From a bacterium (GTDB taxonomy: Bacteria; Patescibacteriota; Minisyncoccia; 2-02-FULL-40-12; IGHO2-01-FULL-4-A): DNA of 64,000 nt. The stretch spans positions 111,344-175,343 of the forward strand of contig JAUYLN010000019.1 of NCBI GenBank assembly GCA_030698885.1. The letters are read 5' to 3'. Each line of letters begins with the position of its first letter. Within the stretch, counting starts at the first letter, position 1. Both the position numbers and the translations under genes were made by a program. The notes beneath the pieces are model-generated. The model was not told the DNA's origin and ran no database searches. It saw nothing but the letters and a program-made list of their open reading frames with translations. Below, piece by piece: positions 34,607 to 42,146 of this stretch.

Positions 34607-35308
34607 TTACGCTGTTTTGCGTCCAACTATGAACTGCTCGGCTATAGAAAGTGCATTTGTCGCTACCCAATAAAGCACTACGCCGGCAGGAAAATTCCAA
34701 GAAATAATTATAACCATGATTGGGAAAAAATACAACATCTGTTTGCTCATCAGAGCCATCTGGCTTTGCTGGCCTTTCTGGTCATGGCCTTGGTTCTTTT
34801 GAGTTATTTTAGCTTGAAACCACTGTAGTACTCCCGCCAATATAGCCATGGGCCTGTTTGCAATTTCCAGGTTTATAAATTTAAAAGAAATATTGTTTAT
34901 GACTTCAGGCTTGGTTATAAAACCATAAATCAAACTTAAACTGTCAGGATTAAATGCCACACCCAAGGCCTTAAAAAGGGCGAATAACACCGGTAGCTGA
35001 ACAAGCAAGGGAAGACACCCGCTTAAAGGATTGATTTTGTGTTCCTTATACAAAGCCATGGTTGCGGCCCCAAGCTGCTGTTTATCATTTTTATATTTAT
35101 CCTGAAGTTTTTTAAGTTCCGGTTGAAGTCTCGCCAATTCTTTTTGAGCCACCAGAGACTTAACAGTCAGTGGGAAAAATAAAAGCCTTATAAAAAAGGT
35201 AAGCACTAAAATAGCGACACCAAAGTCGCTTCCGGGAATAATATTATAGAGAGAAACCAGAACATTGAATATCGGTCGGAAAAGAAGTTCGTTAAATAAA
35301 AAAGACAC
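34607..35308 (-). CDS. yidC: Membrane protein insertase YidC (Oxa1 type)
   Basis: 233 residues, without the large periplasmic domain of Gram-negative YidC. Five predicted membrane helices; KSLVAQKELARLQPELKKLQDKYK is the conserved cytosolic loop, and a hydrophilic-groove Arg is present early (FFIRLLFFPL). It inserts membrane proteins alone or with SecYEG. Neighbours yidD and jag support the call. Confidence 0.94.
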   Translation of the reverse strand: MSFLFNELLFRPIFNVLVSLYNIIPGSDFGVAILVLTFFIRLLFFPLTVKSLVAQKELARLQPELKKLQDKYKNDKQQLGAATMALYKEHKINPLSGCLPLLVQLPVLFALFKALGVAFNPDSLSLIYGFITKPEVINNISFKFINLEIANRPMAILAGVLQWFQAKITQKNQGHDQKGQQSQMALMSKQMLYFFPIMVIIISWNFPAGVVLYWVATNALSIAEQFIVGRKTA

Positions 35309-35407
35309 GGGCTAAATTTCTAATTTCTAATACCTAATTCCTAAACAACCCCTCCTCCTTTAAAAACATCTTTTAGTAATTAGTAATTAGTAATTAGTAA
35401 TTTTATT

Positions 35408-35629
35408 TCAAGCTAAATCAACTCCTCCTTTTGATATAGGATTGCATCTTAAGATGCGCCAGGCAGACATAAAAAAACCTCTCACCACTCCATATTTATT
35501 GAATGCTTCGTGGCTATAGTGAGAACATGTAGGATAAAAACGGCACCCTGAACTTAATCCAAATGAGTGCAGTAAAGAAGAGAGCGTGGCCTGATAAAGT
35601 TTGATTGTTTTTAAAATAATTTTTTTCAT
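35408..35629 (-). CDS. yidD: Membrane protein insertion efficiency factor YidD
   Basis: 73 residues, normal length. The conserved SGCRFYPTCSHYSHEAF and WRILRCNPISKGGVD are the YidD signature. A small amphipathic membrane-associated protein that assists insertion next to YidC. The gap to yidC (35309-35407) contains TAGTAATTAGTAAT word repeats. Confidence 0.93.
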   Translation of the reverse strand: MKKIILKTIKLYQATLSSLLHSFGLSSGCRFYPTCSHYSHEAFNKYGVVRGFFMSAWRILRCNPISKGGVDLA

Positions 35630-35642
35630 CAGTTCTGTTTTT

Positions 35643-35999
35643 TTATCGCCTAAAATTCTGTTGACTATATATTTTACCTATTGCCTGATGTAAAACACTC
35701 TTGATTTCTTTTTTTGTTTTCCCTACGATACCCAAAGCGGTTACAATAATAATATCCAGATTAATTTTTTTTAGTTCTTCAATTTCTTTTAAAGCTTCAT
35801 TTATTTTTCTTTTGATACTATTTCTGATAACGGCTTTACCGGAAACCTTTCCTGACACAACCACTCCAAACCTAGGGTAACCGTAATTATTTTTTAAAAA
35901 TTTAATAAGCAACAAGTCTCCGCGTACGGATTTGCCCAGCTTAAAAATTCTGTCAAAATCTTCTTTCTTCTTTATTCTGAACTTTTTTATAAAAGCCAT
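35643..35999 (-). CDS. rnpA: Ribonuclease P protein component
   Basis: 118 residues. The RNR-type motif is in KAVIRNSIKRKINEAL (about 55-70), after FKLGKSVRG and FGVVVSGKV. Binds the RNase P RNA and helps recognise the pre-tRNA 5' leader. The RNase P RNA gene itself is not in this window. It is 7 bases downstream of rpmH. Confidence 0.92.
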   Translation of the reverse strand: MAFIKKFRIKKKEDFDRIFKLGKSVRGDLLLIKFLKNNYGYPRFGVVVSGKVSGKAVIRNSIKRKINEALKEIEELKKINLDIIIVTALGIVGKTKKEIKSVLHQAIGKIYSQQNFRR

Positions 36000-36006
36000 T
36001 TAACTG

Positions 36007-36144
36007 TTATATAGCAAGCTTTTTTCTGCCCTTCCTTCTTCTCCTCTTCAGCACTAACTTGCCCTTACTGGTTTTCTTTCTGGCCAAAAAACCGTGCTTC
36101 CTCTTTCTTTTTGTCTTCTTTGGACGGTATGTTGTTGATTTCAT
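36007..36144 (-). CDS. rpmH: 50S ribosomal protein L34
   Basis: 45 residues, very basic, translated from the minus strand starting MKSTTYRPKKTKRKRKHGFL. The TYRPKK..RKHGFLARK pattern followed by KGRKKLAI is the L34 signature. It is first in the rpmH-rnpA-yidD-yidC-jag operon, transcribed away from dnaA. The ribosomal protein lies near the peptidyl-transferase side of 23S rRNA. Confidence 0.95.
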   Translation of the reverse strand: MKSTTYRPKKTKRKRKHGFLARKKTSKGKLVLKRRRRKGRKKLAI

Positions 36145-36197
36145 ATGTATTAAAATTAATACAAAATGGCGTTCCAGTCAAATTTTAATATTTTTAG

Positions 36198-36368
36198 GAC
36201 TTATGCGTTTGGTCAAGATTGAGGCAAAAGCGAGGACCGAACCGAGCCATAGTAAACTATGGTGAGGGAGGACCAGAGCTTCTAACGAAAATATTGGCCA
36301 AACCCTTTAGGGCTTGAAGCAGGATAAGCCCTGAGACCGGTGGGCTTTCTGTCTCAAGCGCGTAAGTC
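36198..36368. repeat. Intergenic element E7, GAGGACC family
   Basis: Terminal repeats GACTTATGCG (36198-36207) and CGCGTAAGTC (36359-36368). The core matches E6: GGTCAAGATTGAGGCAAAAG, GAGGACCGAACC, apex CCATAGTAAACTATGG (36247-36262), GAGGGAGGACCAGAGCTT, AATATTGGCCAAA, then a variable right stem. It lies between rpmH and dnaA. The following 166 bases to dnaA are AT-rich with no clear promoter apart from TATACT about 10 bases before the start. Confidence 0.78.
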
Positions 36369-36534
36369 ATAACTTTAATTTTCCGTACGCTTGCTGTTAT
36401 CAATTTAAGTTGCTAGGATTGTTTTTCTAATTCTGATTTTAAAAGTTTCAAAATATTTTTTACGAACAGCCTGTAAACACTTTATCAACGAACTTCGTTT
36501 AAATAGATTTTCTCTAATAGCTTATACTTACATC

Positions 36535-37905
36535 ATGACCAACGAAGAATTGTGGAAAAACGTATTAAACGAAATGGAGTTGTCTTTATCTAGGGCTAAC
36601 TTTACGACTTGGTTTAAAAATACTTCTATTATTTCAAGCAACGACACTACTATCTTGGTTAGCGTTCCAAACGGCTTCGCCAAAGAATGGCTTGAGAATA
36701 AATTCAATAAACCTATTTTTCAAATAATCAGAAACTTTAGCCCTAACGTCCGAGAGATAAAATATACTATTGGCGGATTGAACCTGGCAGAAAAGATACA
36801 AAGCAGCGATTTTGCCCAGTTTATGGCCGAAAGGCCTTCACAAGACGAGCAGGTAGATGTTGAGGTTAATAAGCTCAACAATCTTAATAAAAAATATACT
36901 TTTGATTCGTTTGTTATTGGTTCAAATAACGAGCTGGCTTATGCCGCAAGTATCGCTATAACTAAAAACTTAGGTAAGGCATACAATCCCTTATTTGTTT
37001 ATGGTGGTGTTGGCTTAGGAAAAACCCATCTGCTCCAGTCTGTCGGAAACAAAATATTCAGCGACAACAAGGATGCTAAGATACTTTATATCCCGGCTGA
37101 AAAACTTACTGTAGACATAGTAGAATCTCTTAAAAACAGAACCATAGAAGAGCTGAAGCAAAGATACGCCAAGTTGGATATGCTGATAATAGATGACATC
37201 CAATTCATCTCCGGCAAAGAAAAAACCCAGGATATTGTTTTTTCAACCTTCAACGAGCTTTATAGCCAGAACAAACAAATAATCCTATCCTCTGACAGGC
37301 CTCCAAGCGCTATTCCGGCTCTTGAGGAGCGCCTTAGGTCACGCTTTGAGGGTGGGATGATAGCTGACATCGGAATACCTGATTTTGAGACGCGTTTAGC
37401 TATCTTAAAATTAAAATCTAAACAAAAGGAGTTTGATATAGACGATCAGTCTTTGTCTTACATCGCTACGAATATTCAGCGTAATGTTCGAGAGCTTGAA
37501 GGTGCCTTAAACAGAATATTCGCGTTCAGTCAGATATACAATAAAATACCGGACTTCAAGGAAGTCAAAAAACTTCTTAGTGCTTACCTCAGCACTCCTT
37601 TTAAGAAAACCACTCATCAGGCTATCCTAAAATCTGTAGCTGACTTCTATAATGTTTCTATTAACGACATTATTAAAAGAAGCAGGAAGAAAGAGGTGGT
37701 CAGACCAAGGCAGGTTTGTATGTTTTTATTAAGAGAGGAAACTAAGTATTCTTTTCCGGAAATTGGAGCAAAACTAGGCAACAGAGATCATTCAACTATT
37801 ATTCATGGCTATGAAAAAATAAAATTAGAAGAAGATGCCGACCAAAGAACAAAACAAGAACTTACATTAATAAAAGAACGTATATATCAAACTTTTGACA
37901 GTTAG
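36535..37905 (+). CDS. dnaA: Chromosomal replication initiator DnaA
   Basis: 456 residues, full length. Domain I (1-80), linker, domain III AAA+ with Walker A GGVGLGKTH (about 160-168) and Walker B LLIIDDIQF, and domain IV with the DNA-binding signature LGNRDHSTIIHGYEKI. ATP-DnaA binds 9-mer boxes at oriC and opens DNA for DnaB loading. dnaN and a dciA-like gene follow, and rpmH diverges upstream, the classic arrangement. Confidence 0.97.
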   Translation: MTNEELWKNVLNEMELSLSRANFTTWFKNTSIISSNDTTILVSVPNGFAKEWLENKFNKPIFQIIRNFSPNVREIKYTIGGLNLAEKIQSSDFAQFMAERPSQDEQVDVEVNKLNNLNKKYTFDSFVIGSNNELAYAASIAITKNLGKAYNPLFVYGGVGLGKTHLLQSVGNKIFSDNKDAKILYIPAEKLTVDIVESLKNRTIEELKQRYAKLDMLIIDDIQFISGKEKTQDIVFSTFNELYSQNKQIILSSDRPPSAIPALEERLRSRFEGGMIADIGIPDFETRLAILKLKSKQKEFDIDDQSLSYIATNIQRNVRELEGALNRIFAFSQIYNKIPDFKEVKKLLSAYLSTPFKKTTHQAILKSVADFYNVSINDIIKRSRKKEVVRPRQVCMFLLREETKYSFPEIGAKLGNRDHSTIIHGYEKIKLEEDADQRTKQELTLIKERIYQTFDS

Positions 37906-38143
37906 AAACTCCGCACCTAGAGGTGTTGTCAGGTTGTGTATATGTACCTTAAATCTGTGTATATAAGTTATGGGTATCTTTACTCCTTAAAAGACTCCTC
38001 CTAGTTATAAAGTTTTTATCCCTAACTTATTCCACAAGTTATCCCTAAAAATTAGTTTAAATTTACCTTAGATATCTTATAGTTATTAATATATACACAT
38101 ATCTACAGGACTAATAATAGTAATAAGTTTTATATATTTATAT
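37906..38143. other. Candidate replication origin (oriC) between dnaA and dnaN
   Basis: 238 AT-rich bases without an ORF. They contain two TGTGTATAT words (37935-37943 and 37956-37964), the reverse word ATATACACA (38091-38099), two TTATCCCTA (38016-38024, 38039-38047) and TTATTCCACA (38027-38036), all similar to the DnaA box TTATCCACA. The clustering next to dnaA supports oriC, but none is an exact box. Confidence 0.55.
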
Positions 38144-39235
38144 ATGCATATAATTATTAATCTCCAAAAATTAAACACAGCTATCAAGAACGTGGAAAGA
38201 ATTGTTTCTAAAAATATCTCTTTGCCGATATTAAATACGATTCTTATTAAAACTGAAAAAGGAGGCGCCCGGTTGTCGGCCACTAATTTAGAATTAGGAC
38301 TTAATTACTGGGTGGGCGCAAAAATAGAAAAAGAAGGGGAGATAGCGGTACCGGCCAGAATAATTTCCAGTTTTTTATCCAATATAAACGACGAAAAAAT
38401 AACCCTAATAGCAGAGAACAATACTTTAAAAATATCATCTGATTATTACAAAACTAAAGTACTTTGTTTTGATACTAAGGACTTTCCAATAATACCTAAA
38501 GTTAAAAGAGAAAATATTATAAAAATAAATTCTCTAACCTTAAAAAACGGACTACTGAGCGTTATAGATTCTACTCTGATGTCTGAAACAAGACCTGAAT
38601 TGGCGGGTATTTATATAAATATAAATGGAAATAAAATTGAATTTGCGGCTACAGACAGCTTCAGACTCTCAGAGAAAATAACATCTATCGGCACTAATAA
38701 TCTAAAAAAGCAGTTTATAATTCCTAAAAATACATCTATTGAAATAATAAGACTGATGGATGGATCCGAAGGAGATGTGAATTTAACAGTTTCAGATAAT
38801 CAGATAGTTATTTTTAACGAAGATTTTGAACTGATATCCCGCCTGGTAGACGGACATTACCCTGATTATAAAAAAATAATACCGGATAAAACTGTTTCAG
38901 TAGCCAGATTTAACAAAGCTAATTTTGAAAAGAACATAAGAACAGCCGGAATATTCTCATCAAGTATTTACGATGTAAAACTAAAAGTGAACGGAGAAAA
39001 AACAGAAATAAATGCACAGAACAACGATAGAGGAGAACTAGTTGCCAATATACCTTCAGAGTTGAAAAATAAACCTTTTGAAGTACTTCTCAACTATAAC
39101 TATCTTTTAGACGGGCTTAAAAATATACCCACCGAAAATGTAATCATGCACTATACGGGAGATGGGAGTCCGTTGCTTCTTAAACCGGAAAACCAAAACG
39201 ACTATGTTTATCTGATAATGCCTTTAAGAAGTTAA
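38144..39235 (+). CDS. dnaN: DNA polymerase III beta sliding clamp
   Basis: 363 residues, typical. The N-terminal MHIIINLQKLNTAIKNVERIV and SLPILNTILI and the C-terminal YLIMPLRS (variant of the P-[LM]-R ending) identify the clamp, which forms a dimeric ring that tethers polymerase to DNA. Lies between the candidate origin and the dciA-like gene, one base apart from the latter. Confidence 0.96.
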   Translation: MHIIINLQKLNTAIKNVERIVSKNISLPILNTILIKTEKGGARLSATNLELGLNYWVGAKIEKEGEIAVPARIISSFLSNINDEKITLIAENNTLKISSDYYKTKVLCFDTKDFPIIPKVKRENIIKINSLTLKNGLLSVIDSTLMSETRPELAGIYININGNKIEFAATDSFRLSEKITSIGTNNLKKQFIIPKNTSIEIIRLMDGSEGDVNLTVSDNQIVIFNEDFELISRLVDGHYPDYKKIIPDKTVSVARFNKANFEKNIRTAGIFSSSIYDVKLKVNGEKTEINAQNNDRGELVANIPSELKNKPFEVLLNYNYLLDGLKNIPTENVIMHYTGDGSPLLLKPENQNDYVYLIMPLRS

Positions 39236-39236
39236 A

Positions 39237-39530
39237 ATGCAGAACATAAAAGATTTAAAAGATAAATTAAATAAGATAAGAGAGACGTTAAAAGACAGAG
39301 AGACTAAAGATAAAAAAGCAAGAAACGCATTTAAAAATGTATTGACAGACTTATTCCCGGAAAGTAAAAATCCTTTACGATATGTAAAGGATTTTTACTT
39401 TCAGAAAGATAAAATATATATAATATCTGCCAATAAAGTTTTTGCTAATGAGCTATTTAATAAAAAAACAGAGCTTTTATCTGAGATGTCTAAGGCAGAG
39501 ACAAGGATAAAAGAGGTGATTATAAAATAG
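39237..39530 (+). CDS. DUF721/DciA-like protein, possible helicase loader
   Basis: 97 residues. The C-terminal half (KIYIISANKVFANELFNKKTELLSEM..IKEVIIK) has the DUF721 pattern of a short KH-like fold: a strand, then ANEL, a helix, and a final VIIK-type strand. DciA loads the DnaB helicase in bacteria lacking DnaC/DnaI. Immediate linkage to dnaN and dnaA supports this. The N-terminal half is a charged helix. The sequence is short and diverged, so the call is tentative. Confidence 0.6.
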   Translation: MQNIKDLKDKLNKIRETLKDRETKDKKARNAFKNVLTDLFPESKNPLRYVKDFYFQKDKIYIISANKVFANELFNKKTELLSEMSKAETRIKEVIIK

Positions 39531-39560
39531 TAAGCTGACTATAGTTTTAATCATTCACGC

Positions 39561-41714
39561 TTAAGGATTCGGGCTCGGTTCCAAAGAGGAAGTATCTTGA
39601 TTAAGAGGAAACACATTTTGGGCCCATCTGGCCACCGAAGACTCCCAATTCTGGAATTGCTGATCTGAATAAGGGTCTGCAGGGAATTGCCCCGTAGGAC
39701 TATCTTTGTCCACATAATACAGTATTGAATGCACACCATAGCCGCCAAGATAACTGCCGTTCAACATTATTTTATTTTCAAAAACAGGATCAGGATTTAT
39801 AAATTGATCGACAGGCTGTCCTTCAAGAGCTCTGGACATAAATTCGTTCCAGATGGGTCCGGCGGCAGAAACACCGGCACCTTCTTGGGTCATAGAACTA
39901 TTGTCGTTGTTTCCGGTCCAAACGCCGGCTGCCAGAGAAGGAACATACCCTATCAGCCAACCATCCCGATTCTCTTGTGTGGTGCCCGTTTTGGCGGCTA
40001 CAGGGCGGTCTTTCAAGTAGAGGTAGTTATTGAAACCAAACACAGGAGCCCGGGCATTATTATCCGATAAAATATTGTTCATCAATCGGGCTATTTGTTG
40101 ATCCAGAACCCGGTCTTCGTTTTTTCTGTATTCTTCAAGCACGACACCGTTGCTGGTGGTAACTTTTTCAATAAATACTGCCGGATTTTTTAAGCCATCA
40201 TTGGCCAGCACGCCATAAGCAGAAACTATATCTATTAATTTAACTTCGGCGCCGCCAAGAACTAAGGACAGACCGTATCTTTCCGGCTCATTTAAAGATG
40301 TAATGCCCATATTTTTAGCATTCTTTATCGTGTTTTCTATTCCGGCCAAATATAAAACCTTCACGGAGGGAACGTTCAAAGACATGGCTATGGCCTGACG
40401 TAAAGTTACGGGGCCTCTGAATGTTCCGCTGTAGTTTTGGGGATGATAGCAATCAATTCCAAATCTGTCTTTTTCTTGAAAAGCTCCGGGCTCGCAGTTG
40501 GGATTAAATTCAGTTTTAAGGTCAAAGACTATAGTTGAGTCGGTGTATCCTTTTTGAAGTGCAGTAAGATAAGCAAATGGCTTAAAAGAAGAACCGGGCT
40601 GTCTTAAGGCGGTAGCCACGTTGAAGTTGCCTTCGTTCTCAATGTCAAAATAGTCTCTTGAACCGACCATAGCTAGAATTCTGCCTGTTTTTGGATCAAC
40701 AGCGGTTAAGGCCGCGTTACTGGCTTTGTAGCGCTGGTCAATTGTGGGTGCATGTTTCTCTACAGTTTCTTCGGCTATGCCCTGAAGTCTAAGATCAAGA
40801 GAGGTAACAACATTTAGCCCTCCATTTTCAATGAGTTCCTCCCCGTATTTTTTTATAAGATAGTCGCGAACCATTATTACAAAATGAGGCGCAGTTATTA
40901 AATCGCGTACCGGCTCAAATGTAAGCTTCTCATTAACGGCCTTATCGTGCCCTTCTTTTGTTATGTGGCCAAGCTTTAACATAGACCCAAGGATTGAGTC
41001 ACGGCGCGCGATAAGCTCAGGATAATGATTCCCATAAGGAGAGTAATAAGAGGGGGCCTTTGGTAGGGCAGCAATAAGAGCAGCTTCAGAAAGACCCAGC
41101 TCTTTAGCCGGCTTTCCGAAGAATGTCTGGCTGGCCGCCTCAATACCATAGGCGTTTGAGCCGTAAGGTATTTGATTCAAATACATCCAAAAAATTTCAT
41201 CTTTTGTAAACCTGCGCTCTATTTCTATAGACAGAACAATCTCTTTTATTTTTCGTGAAGTAATAGAAAAGACATTTTGTCTCTGGTCTCCAAGAAGAGC
41301 GTTTTTTATAAGTTGCTGAGTTATAGTGGAACCGCCTTGAGCTATCTCAAGATAGCGAATATCTTTATATAAAGACCTTAGGATGCCGCTAAAATCTATT
41401 CCTTTGTGAGCATAAAACTCAGCATCCTCGGCAACCAGGGTGGCCTTTTTTACCATATCAGAAATATCTTCCCAAGGGACTATAGTCCTTCTTTCCTCGC
41501 CGTGAATATTATAAAGCACATTTTGGCCGGTGTTGTCATAAATTTTTGTGGTTTCGCTAACCCTGCGTGATGAGATTACGTTCGGGTCCGGTATTTGTCT
41601 TGAATAATACAAAAACAGGCTGACAGCCAATGCCAGACCGATAACAAATAATCCGAATATTAAAATAAAAATGTTGTTTATAAGGCTTTGTTCCTTATGT
41701 CGTTTTTTAGACAC
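39561..41714 (-). CDS. Class A penicillin-binding protein, PBP1A family
   Basis: 717 residues. One N-terminal membrane helix (about 13-33), then a GT51 glycosyltransferase domain with EDAEFYAHKGID and GGSTITQQLIKN (about 95-140), and a transpeptidase domain with SxxK in GSSFKPFAY, SxN in AMSLNVPSV and KTGTT. It polymerises and cross-links peptidoglycan. It converges with the dciA-like gene. A 61-bp hairpin and element E9 lie directly upstream of its start. Confidence 0.95.
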   Translation of the reverse strand: MSKKRHKEQSLINNIFILIFGLFVIGLALAVSLFLYYSRQIPDPNVISSRRVSETTKIYDNTGQNVLYNIHGEERRTIVPWEDISDMVKKATLVAEDAEFYAHKGIDFSGILRSLYKDIRYLEIAQGGSTITQQLIKNALLGDQRQNVFSITSRKIKEIVLSIEIERRFTKDEIFWMYLNQIPYGSNAYGIEAASQTFFGKPAKELGLSEAALIAALPKAPSYYSPYGNHYPELIARRDSILGSMLKLGHITKEGHDKAVNEKLTFEPVRDLITAPHFVIMVRDYLIKKYGEELIENGGLNVVTSLDLRLQGIAEETVEKHAPTIDQRYKASNAALTAVDPKTGRILAMVGSRDYFDIENEGNFNVATALRQPGSSFKPFAYLTALQKGYTDSTIVFDLKTEFNPNCEPGAFQEKDRFGIDCYHPQNYSGTFRGPVTLRQAIAMSLNVPSVKVLYLAGIENTIKNAKNMGITSLNEPERYGLSLVLGGAEVKLIDIVSAYGVLANDGLKNPAVFIEKVTTSNGVVLEEYRKNEDRVLDQQIARLMNNILSDNNARAPVFGFNNYLYLKDRPVAAKTGTTQENRDGWLIGYVPSLAAGVWTGNNDNSSMTQEGAGVSAAGPIWNEFMSRALEGQPVDQFINPDPVFENKIMLNGSYLGGYGVHSILYYVDKDSPTGQFPADPYSDQQFQNWESSVARWAQNVFPLNQDTSSLEPSPNP

Positions 41715-41716
41715 GG

Positions 41717-41777
41717 TTAAGAATGCGGTGGTAAATCTACTGTCAAATTTTTAGCAGTTTGAATCCCGCATTCTTAA
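41717..41777. repeat. Mini inverted repeat with tRNA-like end
   Basis: Arms TTAAGAATGCGG (41717-41728) and CCGCATTCTTAA (41766-41777). The right side reads AGTTTGAATCCCGCA, matching the right end of element E10 (AGTTTGAATCCCGCA at 46362-46376). Confidence 0.6.
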
Positions 41778-41817
41778 TACTTTGCCATAAAAAAAGGATT
41801 TTTACAACCCATCCTCA

Positions 41818-42085
41818 GGAGAGCAGGATTCGAACTTTCATCAAGTTGAGAAGTCCGAAAATGAGATGATTTCTAGGCGCGACGACGAAAGTGTGGTTTA
41901 AGCCACATTGAGGAGGAGCAACAAAGAAAGCATCCATTTTCGGACTTCCCTTCGGGCGGGTGAATTCGAACAAGCTTCTTTGTCGCTCGTCGTTCACGTA
42001 CATTAAAGTACGCATCACTCCTCGCTTCGCGAATCTTGCCCGAATTCACTCCGCTCAAGTGATGCTAGTTCGAGTCCTGCTCTCC
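41818..42085. repeat. Element E9 (family T): tRNA-like ends, modules A and B
   Basis: Outer arms start GGAGAGCAGGATTCGAAC and end GTTCGAGTCCTGCTCTCC. Inside, module A (about 41848-41950) is a hairpin with GACGACGAAA, apex TGTGGTTTAAGCCACA (41892-41907) and GAGGAGGAGCAACAAAG. Module B (about 41957-42048) is a hairpin with apex GTACATTAAAGTAC (41998-42011), inverted relative to the copy in E11. It occupies most of the gap between the PBP gene and tyrS; the remaining 61 bases hold nothing clear. Confidence 0.8.
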
Positions 42086-42146
42086 TAAGCCGTAAACGAA
42101 GACAGTAAGATTGTAAAAGACCCTGTTTTTATAGTATTGTTTAGAC

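Noticed and set aside
41818..42085. A tRNA gene at the ends of E9 (GTTCGAGTCCTGCTCTCC)
   Set aside because: No D-arm, anticodon arm or 5' acceptor partner is present; the end pairs with its own inverted copy instead.
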